Source: RUG11462 sp045649405 | Lineage (GTDB): Bacteria; Bacillota; Clostridia; Oscillospirales; Acutalibacteraceae | Assembly (NCBI GenBank): GCA_045649405.1 | Contig: JAZRPW010000049.1 | Coordinates: 1-37,239 of the forward strand | Direction: 5' to 3' | DNA length: 37,239 nucleotides | Shown here: piece by piece, positions 6,633 to 14,361 of the stretch | Numbering within the stretch: the stretch's first letter is position 1 | Layout: every line of letters begins with the position of its first letter | Program-made: the position numbers and the translations under genes | Notes under the pieces: model-generated | The model's input: only the letters and a program-made list of their open reading frames with translations | What the model was told of the DNA's origin: nothing | The model's database searches: none

Positions 6633-9377
6633 TTAATCGTTGATGATTTCGTTGAAAATTCTTTCGCAATTCTTTTTGTCTTTAAAAGCATAAAAACTTT
6701 CAATTCTATCAGAATATTTTTGATCTAATTCACAGTCGTTTTCAATAAGTTTAATTATTTCGTTTACTGTGCTTTCAAGATCATAACACACTGGACCAAA
6801 ACCATCGTTTTCATAATTGAAGTAACCTTCATCATAAATTTGTGCTTCGAAAAATTCTTCTTTATCAAATTGTGAATAAACCACTGGCTTACGTAAATAA
6901 GTAAAATCAAACAAAACACTTGAATAATCGGTCACCATTAATGATGAGCGCATAAACTCATCGTTATAATTAATGAAACCTTTGTTAATTTTAAAAACAT
7001 TGTTACCCTCAAAATCACACCACTGTTTCATGTGAATAGGGTGCAAGCAGAATAAACCTTTATAACCTTTTTTGTTCATAACTTCTAAAAGTTTTTCATT
7101 ATTAATTAAACCGTTATAAAATTTGAAAAAGTCAGTGTTTTTAAAACCATCATAATAAACGCTGTGTGTATTTATATCATAACTTTCACTAATAGAGCGT
7201 CTCCATGTAGGCAAAATCAAAATTTGTTTCTTTGGTTTGTTTTTCAAAGCATCAAATCTTGACATGCCTGTGAGTTTAACTTGAGATTCATTATAAAGAT
7301 AGTTGCCATTAATAATAGAGTTTCTTTCTTTTTCCGAAGAGGTAAAGAACATATCTATTTTTTTGTTGAATCTATGTAACCAACTTGACAAGTCTGCACA
7401 AGCAACACCATGTTGCAAGTAATAATATTTTGATTTTATTAAATCGTATAAATATATTTTTTTCTCTACTAATGGATTAATTGTAAATTCGCTAGCACCT
7501 GAAGAAATGATTTTGTCAGCATGAAGAAAATATAATGGGAATTTTTTATCTTCAACAAAAACAACCTTGCCGTAAGATTTTAATCTCCATATGATTTTTT
7601 TAGGTGCTTTTTTACTTATAATGAATACCGGTAAAATTCCTTTAGGTCTTTTAGAGCATACATATTTAAAGAATATTTCGCCGTTGTCACCAGCATTATC
7701 AATTCTATCAGAAATAACCCAGATTTTTTTATTACGAATTCTTATATCTTTTCTGAAATTCCAATATGCATGACGAATTTCTGCTACATCTTCTAAATCA
7801 TTTTCTTTGAGCCATTCTATTGCTTCTAATTCTCGATTTTGAATTTCTTCGTGATAATTTTTGTAGCGATATAATTGAATGTACTTATCTTCTAATTCAG
7901 CACAAATGTCTTTGAAGAAAAGATAAGATTTTTCAAAATGAACTCTATTAGGCACAAATTTTGCATAAAAATTTGTCATTAATTTTTGTTCTTCGCCAAA
8001 GAAAATGTAAGACTTTAATCTTTTTCTTGTAACGTTTTTCAAGCCAACCGGGATTTCAACTTTATACATTAATTGATGAGTGCTTTCGCCATTCAATGTT
8101 TGAACAATTCTAACTGGATATTCTTTAAATTCTGGTGTGTACCAATCACTACCGTATTTAAATTTCATTGAAACATCAAGGTGCTTACAGTCAAACAACC
8201 ATTTGATTACAAGACCCTCAATAACGATTTTTTTATCAACAATTTCAAATCTATGAATGAAGTTTGAGAATTTACTATATACTTTAGTTTCGTTAAAGAA
8301 AAGACCTGTAGTTGCCTTATCATCGGTTTTTATGTATTTAACATGGTCAAAAGGATTTTCATAGCCGTGTTTTATTTTTAAAGCGGCCATTTTTTTGTGA
8401 ATCAAACTGTGAACAGGATGCTTTAAAATGACTCTGTCTTCAATATTGCTGTAAGCTTTTTTGAGATTTTTAAAGTATTCATCTTGTTCTTCTTGAGTTA
8501 ATACTTCTTTGTAAGATTCGTTAAAAAGTCTCCAACCGATATCATAAACAACAACAGCTTGTATGTATGGATAAACTTCACCGTATTTTTCTTTGCAGTA
8601 TTCTGCAAGTCCAATATGATATTTTTCAACAGTTTCAAAATAAAAAGATTTATTAAGTGTCTGAGTTTGAACCGCAGATGTAGCACTTTGTCTTATTCTG
8701 TAGTAATAAATGACATCAGACATAATGCCATATTTCATTTTTTCAAGAATAATATGGTTTATGAACAAAGAGTCCTCGCCATATTTAACTTCATAAGTGA
8801 ATCTAAAATCCTTAATTGCATCTGCTTTTATAAATACATTTGAAGCACTTAATTGAACATAAAATTCCTCTTCAGGCGCTTTTAGGTCAACAATTCTGTC
8901 ACCATCAAGATATTTGAAATCTGTAGCGTGATATGTGCTTTTAGCGTCAAATCTTCTAATTCTGCACGAAACAACATCGACTTCACTGTCAATTGAATCA
9001 AAGTATTCATAAACCTTTTCAAATGCATCAAGATCCCATTTGTCATCTGAGTCAAGAAAGTTCACATATCTTCCTTCAACATAATCAATTCCAGCGTTTC
9101 TTGCAGAAGATACACCACCATTTTCTTTTTCAACATAGACAACGTTGTTAGGATAAAGATTTTTATATTTCTCACAAACAATATAACTATTATCTTTTGA
9201 ACCATCGTTGATTAAAATAAGTTGAATGTTTTGCTCAAAATCCATAGTTTGATTAACTACAGATAAAATGGTTTCTTCAAGATAATCTTCAACATTATAA
9301 ACAGGAATTATAACAGAAAATCTGTATTTATAGCCATCATTATAAGTTTTGATGATTTTCTCATTGATTTTCTTCAT
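6633..9377 (-). CDS. Bifunctional GT2 glycosyltransferase / CDP-glycerol glycerophosphotransferase (TagF-like)
   Basis: A 914-residue envelope-polymer enzyme with two catalytic parts. Residues ~20-260 are a GT-A family 2 glycosyltransferase: 'FSVIIPVYN' strand, 'LILINDGSKDNS', 'ENGGVSSARNAG' and the metal-binding 'FLDSDD'. Residues ~550-910 match CDP-glycerol:polyglycerolphosphate transferases, with 'YYLQHGVACADLS', 'CLHPIHMK' and 'VTDYSSVLFDFTYLRKPVVY', including the histidines expected near the active site. The ~300 residues between are unassigned. The enzyme probably adds glycerol phosphate and sugar to a teichoic-acid-like or capsular polymer at the inner face of the membrane. ATG at 9377 is preferred over TTG at 9383 because GGAG lies 9 bases before the ATG but only 3 before the TTG. 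It follows the acyltransferase by 12 bases. Confidence 0.9.
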   Translation of the reverse strand: MKKINEKIIKTYNDGYKYRFSVIIPVYNVEDYLEETILSVVNQTMDFEQNIQLILINDGSKDNSYIVCEKYKNLYPNNVVYVEKENGGVSSARNAGIDYVEGRYVNFLDSDDKWDLDAFEKVYEYFDSIDSEVDVVSCRIRRFDAKSTYHATDFKYLDGDRIVDLKAPEEEFYVQLSASNVFIKADAIKDFRFTYEVKYGEDSLFINHIILEKMKYGIMSDVIYYYRIRQSATSAVQTQTLNKSFYFETVEKYHIGLAEYCKEKYGEVYPYIQAVVVYDIGWRLFNESYKEVLTQEEQDEYFKNLKKAYSNIEDRVILKHPVHSLIHKKMAALKIKHGYENPFDHVKYIKTDDKATTGLFFNETKVYSKFSNFIHRFEIVDKKIVIEGLVIKWLFDCKHLDVSMKFKYGSDWYTPEFKEYPVRIVQTLNGESTHQLMYKVEIPVGLKNVTRKRLKSYIFFGEEQKLMTNFYAKFVPNRVHFEKSYLFFKDICAELEDKYIQLYRYKNYHEEIQNRELEAIEWLKENDLEDVAEIRHAYWNFRKDIRIRNKKIWVISDRIDNAGDNGEIFFKYVCSKRPKGILPVFIISKKAPKKIIWRLKSYGKVVFVEDKKFPLYFLHADKIISSGASEFTINPLVEKKIYLYDLIKSKYYYLQHGVACADLSSWLHRFNKKIDMFFTSSEKERNSIINGNYLYNESQVKLTGMSRFDALKNKPKKQILILPTWRRSISESYDINTHSVYYDGFKNTDFFKFYNGLINNEKLLEVMNKKGYKGLFCLHPIHMKQWCDFEGNNVFKINKGFINYNDEFMRSSLMVTDYSSVLFDFTYLRKPVVYSQFDKEEFFEAQIYDEGYFNYENDGFGPVCYDLESTVNEIIKLIENDCELDQKYSDRIESFYAFKDKKNCERIFNEIIND

Positions 9378-9389
9378 TTTCAAACGCTC

Positions 9390-10457
9390 CTAATTAGATA
9401 ACTTTTTTCTTTGAAAAATAAGTTTTGAAAGTTTGCCGGTTAAATTATCAAATATCATTGAAATTAATATGGTAAGTATTAATGATATTACAAAGAAATA
9501 AAATTTATATTTTTCGAAACCAAAATATTGCAAAACAGACATTGGAATTCGTTGTAAAATATAAATGCTGAAAACATGGCTGCCAAACCAACTTAAAATG
9601 TTTCCTTTTATGTCGAATTTCATTGTGAATAAAACAAACATAAAAGTAAAAGTAAATGCCCAAATTGTGAAATGTTCAATGCTGTCCCATCTGTGATGAA
9701 TAAAATAGAAATACGCAAATAAATTTATAATGCAACAAAGGGCATAAGTGTAATCGTTTTTCATCACAATTTTTTCAATTTGTGGTCTAAATAATGAATA
9801 CCAACAACCAAGAGGCAATAACATTACTGAGTTGTATGAGTAACCTGGTCTGCCTAACAACATTTGCGAATAAATAAAAACAGCTGTTAAAGCAGTCAAT
9901 AAGATGCAGCCAATAAGTCTACCACCGTTACAGTTAAGCCATTTAATAACGAAAAATGAAATGAATATTAAAATGTATAAAATAAGAGTTACAAAGATAT
10001 ACCAGTTAGAATTACCAACACTTTTCCACCCAAAAAGTGACAATAAAATTGTTTTAATATCGTAGGTTTTGTTTAAGAAAAATCCAGTAATCAAAAACAA
10101 AACTATTGCAATGTCAAAATTAATGATTAAATTTAAAAATCTTTTTGTTGGCACACTCTTTAAATAGTTGAATCCTTTTTTTGTAATGGACTCCATAATA
10201 CCAAATCCAGAATAGAACAAAAAAGGAGCAACAACCATTTGATTAAGATGTTTTTGTAAATCAAGATAAGGTTGGTCGTAAATTCCTCCTAAATCAACAT
10301 ACTGTGAAAAGTGTGAAATGAAAACAAGAATAACAAATATACCTTTTATGTTAGTTGTGCTTTCAATTGAAATGTATTCGTTATTAAAAGTTCCAAGAGG
10401 GGAAACCTTTGTTGATTTTGCAATAATAAGCAAAAGAATAATTAAAATGAATAACAT
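9390..10457 (-). CDS. Membrane acyltransferase, acyltransferase-3 (OafA/WecH-like) family
   Basis: A 355-residue integral membrane protein with about ten hydrophobic segments. An early 'NIKGIFVILVFISHF' segment has the family's N-terminal helix and conserved His. These enzymes O-acylate surface glycans or related envelope molecules, using acyl-CoA at the cytoplasmic side. It precedes the GT2/TagF-like gene with 12 bases between them, so it probably modifies, or handles precursors of, the same surface polymer. The ATG at 10457 is chosen because GGAAGG lies 8 bases upstream. An in-frame ATG at 10484 has no ribosome binding site and lies closer to the predicted promoter. The acyl donor and acceptor cannot be read from sequence. 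Confidence 0.8.
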   Translation of the reverse strand: MLFILIILLLIIAKSTKVSPLGTFNNEYISIESTTNIKGIFVILVFISHFSQYVDLGGIYDQPYLDLQKHLNQMVVAPFLFYSGFGIMESITKKGFNYLKSVPTKRFLNLIINFDIAIVLFLITGFFLNKTYDIKTILLSLFGWKSVGNSNWYIFVTLILYILIFISFFVIKWLNCNGGRLIGCILLTALTAVFIYSQMLLGRPGYSYNSVMLLPLGCWYSLFRPQIEKIVMKNDYTYALCCIINLFAYFYFIHHRWDSIEHFTIWAFTFTFMFVLFTMKFDIKGNILSWFGSHVFSIYILQRIPMSVLQYFGFEKYKFYFFVISLILTILISMIFDNLTGKLSKLIFQRKKLSN

Positions 10458-10496
10458 TGTGATTACCTTCCGAAATCCAAACATTTAATTAGTCTC

Positions 10497-10525
10497 ATTA
10501 TATCAAAATTTCATTTAAAAGTAAA
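10497..10525 (-). promoter_or_regulatory. Predicted promoter of the acyltransferase-glycosyltransferase operon
   Basis: TTTACT (10525-10520), a 17-bp spacer and TATAAT (10502-10497) with an extended -10 TGA. It is 40 bp upstream of the chosen start. Confidence 0.6.
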
Positions 10526-10594
10526 GATTTTTTTATCAGTTTACTAAAATTTAGAAAAAAAGTGATTTAATATAGATATTATTATAAATATATA

Positions 10595-10623
10595 TTGAAA
10601 AAAATAAACGTTTCTGCTATAAT
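10595..10623 (+). promoter_or_regulatory. Predicted promoter of the thyX-PBP operon
   Basis: TTGAAA (10595-10600), a 17-bp spacer and TATAAT (10618-10623) with an extended -10 TGC. It is the only strong plus-strand promoter seen before the six-gene operon. Confidence 0.75.
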
Positions 10624-10656
10624 ATACGATAAGAAATTATGTTTGGAGAGAATGAG

Positions 10657-11415
10657 ATGAAAGTATCTTTAATCGCTTATACACCAAATCCAGAAAAAAC
10701 TGTTGCTGCTGCAGCAAAAATGTGTTATGCCGCTGCTGATGTTGATACCGTTATGGAAGGGTTGACAGATGAAAAAGCTGCAAATTTTGTAGAAATGTTG
10801 GCTGAAATTGGCCATGAAAGTCCAATTGAACATGCATCCTTCACATTTGCAATTGAAGGTGTTTCAAGAGCATTGTTAGCTCAAATTACACGACACAGAA
10901 TAGCATCATATTCAGTTCAAAGTCAAAGATATGTTGCTGAAAAGAATTTTGAATATGTTTTGCCACCAGAAATTGAAAAAGAAGAAAAAGCGAAAGAAAT
11001 CTTTTTGAACAATATGCAAAAAGCACATGAAGATTATCTTGCAATTTCTGAAATTTTGAGTGATAAATATTACAAAGAATATATTGCTGAAGGTATGGAT
11101 GAAAAAGAAGCTAAAAGAAAGGCACAAAAAAGAGCAATTGAAGATGCAAGATTTGTTTTGCCTAATGCTTGTGACACCAAAATGATAGCAACATTTAATG
11201 CTCGCAGTTTGCAAAACTTTTTCAAACATCGTTGTTGCAATAGAGCTCAATGGGAAATTAATGAGCTTGCAACTGAAATGTTGAAACTTGTAAAGCAAGT
11301 TGCTCCTAACTTATTCAAAAAAGCAGGTCCTCCTTGTCTTTATGGCAAATGCCCTGAAGGAAGTATGACTTGTGGCAAAATCTTAGAAGTAAGAGAAAAA
11401 TATTCAAATTTATAA
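10657..11415 (+). CDS. thyX: FAD-dependent thymidylate synthase ThyX
   Basis: Converts dUMP to dTMP using methylene-THF, FAD and NADPH, regenerating THF directly rather than DHF as ThyA does. The 252-residue protein has the ThyX signature RHRIASYSVQSQRY at residues 79-92 and the conserved 'IGHESPIEHASFTF' segment near residue 51. The C-terminal half keeps 'FVLPNACDTKMIATFNARSLQNFFKHR', the family's substrate-binding region. The ATG at 10657 is preferred because GGAGAG ends 6 bases before it; the in-frame ATG at 10639 lies upstream of that site. First gene of an operon; tmk follows 11 bases later, so consecutive dTMP synthesis and phosphorylation steps are coupled. Confidence 0.96.
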   Translation: MKVSLIAYTPNPEKTVAAAAKMCYAAADVDTVMEGLTDEKAANFVEMLAEIGHESPIEHASFTFAIEGVSRALLAQITRHRIASYSVQSQRYVAEKNFEYVLPPEIEKEEKAKEIFLNNMQKAHEDYLAISEILSDKYYKEYIAEGMDEKEAKRKAQKRAIEDARFVLPNACDTKMIATFNARSLQNFFKHRCCNRAQWEINELATEMLKLVKQVAPNLFKKAGPPCLYGKCPEGSMTCGKILEVREKYSNL

Positions 11416-11426
11416 AGGAATTAATA

Positions 11427-12089
11427 ATGGGAAAATTAATTGTTATTGAAGGTCTTGATGGTAGTGGTAAGTCTACTCAAATCAATCTTTTAAAATCTGC
11501 TTTAGAAGATAAAGGTTTAAAATATAAACAAATTAAATTGCCTGATTATGATGACCCTTCAAGCACACTTGTTAAAATGTATTTAGCAGGTGAGTTTGGA
11601 GATAAGCCAAGTGATGTTAACGCATTTGCCGCTTCATCTTTTTATGCGGTTGATAGATTTGCTAATTTTAAAAGACATTGGAAAAAAGAGTTTGAAGAAG
11701 GCGCTGTTATATTAGCAGACAGATACACAACTTCAAACTGCGTTCATCAATGTAGCAAATTGCCTGAAAATGAATGGGATAGTTATATTGAATGGCTTTA
11801 TAATTATGAATTTAATCAATTGGGCATTCCAAAACCAGATTTGGTTGTTTTTCTTGATATGGACCCAGCCATTTCTCAAAAATTAATGAGCAGTAGATAC
11901 AGCGGCGATGAAAATATGAAAGACATTCACGAAAAAGATGTTGGTTATTTGAATTTGTGTCGAAAAGCTGCTTTTTATTCTGCAGACAAGCTTGACTGGA
12001 AGGTCATTAAATGTTATGAAGGTGACGAGCCTTTAAAAATTGATGAGATTTCATCAAAGATTTTATCTTTTGTTGATGAGGTGTTATAA
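11427..12089 (+). CDS. tmk: Thymidylate kinase
   Basis: Phosphorylates dTMP to dTDP, the step after ThyX. The 220-residue protein opens with a P-loop, GLDGSGKST at 9-17, and has the DRY motif at 98-100 (usual form DRY or DRH). A lid-like region 'SSRYSGDENMKDIHEKD' lies in the C-terminal half. It resembles the dTMP kinase-like clade seen in clostridia more than the shorter E. coli type, an impression from the divergent central segment. The ATG at 11427 has AAAGGAA upstream; in-frame starts further upstream lie inside thyX. Its TAA overlaps the next ATG by one base, indicating translational coupling. Confidence 0.92.
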   Translation: MGKLIVIEGLDGSGKSTQINLLKSALEDKGLKYKQIKLPDYDDPSSTLVKMYLAGEFGDKPSDVNAFAASSFYAVDRFANFKRHWKKEFEEGAVILADRYTTSNCVHQCSKLPENEWDSYIEWLYNYEFNQLGIPKPDLVVFLDMDPAISQKLMSSRYSGDENMKDIHEKDVGYLNLCRKAAFYSADKLDWKVIKCYEGDEPLKIDEISSKILSFVDEVL

Positions 12090-12628
12090 TGGTTTATTTA
12101 TATTTAGCACAAGGTTTTGAAGAAATCGAAGCACTTGCAACAGTTGATTTTTTAAGAAGATGTGACATTGAAGTTGTAACTGCAGGTGTTGGCTCTCAAG
12201 ATATTACAGGTGCTCACGATATTACAGTTTTGGCAGATACTATTGATTCAATGCTTGTTCAAAGTGATGATATTCAAGCAATTGTTTTACCTGGTGGTAT
12301 GCCTGGAACATTAAATATTGAAAAATCAAAATATGTTCAAGAGATGCTTGATTTTGCAAATGAAAAAGGAATTTTAATTTGTGCAATCTGTGCTGCACCA
12401 TCAATTTTAGGCAAAAAAGGTTTGCTTGACAACAAAAAAGCAACATGTTTCCCTGGGTTTGAAGAGCAACTTGGAAATGCAATTGTCGAAGGCAACTCTG
12501 TTGAAGTTGATGGTAATTTTATTACTGGCAAAGGTCCAGGTTGTTCGCTTGAGTTTGCTGCTGCAATTGCAGAAAAGTTAGTTGGAATAGATAAAACTGA
12601 ACATATTAAGAAATCAATGCAATGCTAA
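12089..12628 (+). CDS. DJ-1/PfpI family protein (DJ-1/YajL-like)
   Basis: A 179-residue flavodoxin-like protein of the DJ-1/ThiJ/PfpI family. The early 'AQGFEEIEA' supplies the conserved Glu, and C101 in 'ICAICAAPSILG' is the expected nucleophilic-elbow cysteine. 'LPGGMPGT' and 'FITGKGPG' are typical of the DJ-1 subgroup. Family members are described as glyoxalase III or deglycase-like enzymes and oxidative-stress proteins; the exact activity is disputed and cannot be settled here. Its ATG overlaps the tmk stop by one base and its end overlaps the next gene by seven, so it is firmly inside the thyX operon. Confidence 0.88.
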   Translation: MVYLYLAQGFEEIEALATVDFLRRCDIEVVTAGVGSQDITGAHDITVLADTIDSMLVQSDDIQAIVLPGGMPGTLNIEKSKYVQEMLDFANEKGILICAICAAPSILGKKGLLDNKKATCFPGFEEQLGNAIVEGNSVEVDGNFITGKGPGCSLEFAAAIAEKLVGIDKTEHIKKSMQC

Positions 12629-14361
12629 AAAAAGAATTAAGAAAATCGGCAATAGATTATAGAACTCAATTATCGTTTGATGAAAAAAGCAATAAAGATA
12701 CAAGAATTTTTGAAAAGGTTGTGAATTTACCACAATTTATAAATTCTGATATTGTATTGTGTTATTATTCGACAAACATTGAAGTTAACACTTTGCAAAT
12801 TATTAATAAAGCGTTGGAAATGAAAAAAAGAGTTGCTTTGCCAAAATGTCTTGATAAAGATGGCAAAATGATTTTTAGATTTATAAACACGCTTGATGAT
12901 TTGCAAGAAGGTTATTTTGGTATAAAAGAGCCGGTTGATGATTTGCAAGAATATGATTTTTCATATAGTAATGCTATTTGTATAATTCCAGCCTTGATGG
13001 TTGACCGAAATGGATTTAGATTAGGGTATGGAAAAGGGTATTATGATAGATTTTTATCTAAATTTGGTGGATTTAAGTGCGTTTTATGTTATGAAGATAA
13101 TGTTGTTAACAATCTGCCGATTTATGAAGACTTTGATGTTAAATGCGATTTGTGTTTGACAGATGCGGAGGTTATTATGCAGGACAACCATGATTTGTTT
13201 AAAAGACCTGATAATGAACAATTAGAAACAAATACATTTGAAGTAAATGAAGAAAACTTTGAAAACAACTCTGTCGATGATTTTGTTTTAGAAGATAAAA
13301 AGATTGAAATTGAAACAAAACAAAAGAAAAAATTTAAACTTCCTTTCTTTTTAAGATTTATTGTTATAATGGCAATTTCTGTTTTGTTGTCACTTACAAT
13401 TCTAATTTCCTTAGTTGACTTTTTAGGATTAACATTTAATGAAAACCCTGTTTTAGAAATTGATATTAAATCCGGCTTTTCAACCGCGCAAATTGCAAAT
13501 GAATTAAAAGAAAAAGGCGCAATCAAATTCCCACTTCTTTTTAGAGTTTATTCTAAAATGATTGGTGCAGATGGCTCTTATCAGTATGGTGTTTATGAAG
13601 TTAGAGATTCTCAAGGTTACGGAAGTCTTATTCGAACTTTAATGCAACCTGGTGAAACTGGTGAAGTTGTTACTGTTACAATTCCAGAAGGGTATTCTGT
13701 AAAACAAATTGCAGCACTTCTTGAAGAAAACGGTGTTTGCTCACAAAGCGAATTTATCAGTGTAGTAAAAAACGCTGAATTTGATTATGATTTTATGAAG
13801 TATATTCCTTCTGAATCTGTATATTATAGATTTGAAGGTTATTTATATCCTGACACATATCAATTTTTTAAAAATTCAGATGGTCAAAGTGGAGAGTCTT
13901 GTGCTAAAAAAGCAGTTAGAAAAATGCTTGACCAAATGGAAATTGCTATTGATGATGAATTCATTGCAAAGACAGAAGTTAAAGGTTATTCAGTTCATGA
14001 GGTTTTGACAATGGCTTCTATTATTGAACTTGAAGCAAGTGGATATCCTGATGATATGGCTAAAGTTTCTCAGGTGTTTTATAACCGACTTAATTGGACA
14101 AATCAACCTGCAATGTTAGGTTCAACACCAACATCTGATTATGTTGACTCAAGATATGACACCAATAAAAATGAAGGATTGCCTCCAGGACCTTTGTGTA
14201 GTCCTTCAGCAGCGGCAATTAATGCTGCATTAAATCCTGATACTTCTGTTAAAGAAGATTATTTTGTTACTGATAAAAATATGAAGTTTTATTACACAAG
14301 CTCACTTGATGAGCATAATGACTTGATTTATCGTTTGAAATCGGAGGGACTTTGGAATTAA
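12622..14361 (+). CDS. mltG: Fusion: 5-formyltetrahydrofolate cyclo-ligase + endolytic murein transglycosylase MltG
   Basis: One uninterrupted 579-residue frame holds two complete enzymes. Residues 1-~185 are 5-formyl-THF cyclo-ligase (5-CHO-THF to methenyl-THF, ATP-dependent), with 'GFRLGYGKGYYDRFL' at 131-145 and an end matching the usual family C-terminus. Residues ~186-240 are an acidic and lysine-rich linker, ~241-268 a transmembrane helix, and ~275-579 the MltG (YceG-like) domain. That domain has a LysM-like 'IPEGYSVKQIAALLEENGV' part, 'FEGYLYPDTYQF', catalytic Glu469 in 'ASIIELEA' and 'GLPPGPLCSPSAAAINAALNP'. MltG cuts nascent glycan strands outside the membrane, leaving the cyclo-ligase in the cytoplasm. 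An internal ATG at 13177 (codon 186) has GCGGAGG 5 bases upstream, so separate MltG may be made. The ATG at 12622 overlaps the previous gene and has only a weak ribosome binding site. Confidence 0.92.
   Translation: MLKKELRKSAIDYRTQLSFDEKSNKDTRIFEKVVNLPQFINSDIVLCYYSTNIEVNTLQIINKALEMKKRVALPKCLDKDGKMIFRFINTLDDLQEGYFGIKEPVDDLQEYDFSYSNAICIIPALMVDRNGFRLGYGKGYYDRFLSKFGGFKCVLCYEDNVVNNLPIYEDFDVKCDLCLTDAEVIMQDNHDLFKRPDNEQLETNTFEVNEENFENNSVDDFVLEDKKIEIETKQKKKFKLPFFLRFIVIMAISVLLSLTILISLVDFLGLTFNENPVLEIDIKSGFSTAQIANELKEKGAIKFPLLFRVYSKMIGADGSYQYGVYEVRDSQGYGSLIRTLMQPGETGEVVTVTIPEGYSVKQIAALLEENGVCSQSEFISVVKNAEFDYDFMKYIPSESVYYRFEGYLYPDTYQFFKNSDGQSGESCAKKAVRKMLDQMEIAIDDEFIAKTEVKGYSVHEVLTMASIIELEASGYPDDMAKVSQVFYNRLNWTNQPAMLGSTPTSDYVDSRYDTNKNEGLPPGPLCSPSAAAINAALNPDTSVKEDYFVTDKNMKFYYTSSLDEHNDLIYRLKSEGLWN
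13165..13179 (+). promoter_or_regulatory. Internal ribosome binding site and ATG inside the cyclo-ligase/MltG fusion
   Basis: GCGGAGG (13165-13171), 5 bases, then an in-frame ATG (13177-13179) exactly at the boundary between the two domains. This is a stronger initiation signal than that of the full-length frame. Initiation here would give a 394-residue free-standing MltG with a normal short cytoplasmic N-terminus. Confidence 0.65.

Noticed and set aside
14336..14361. Programmed frameshift joining mltG to the U32 gene
   Set aside because: No slippery heptamer or downstream structure is seen before the mltG stop, and the ribosome binding site plus overlapping frames are better explained by re-initiation.
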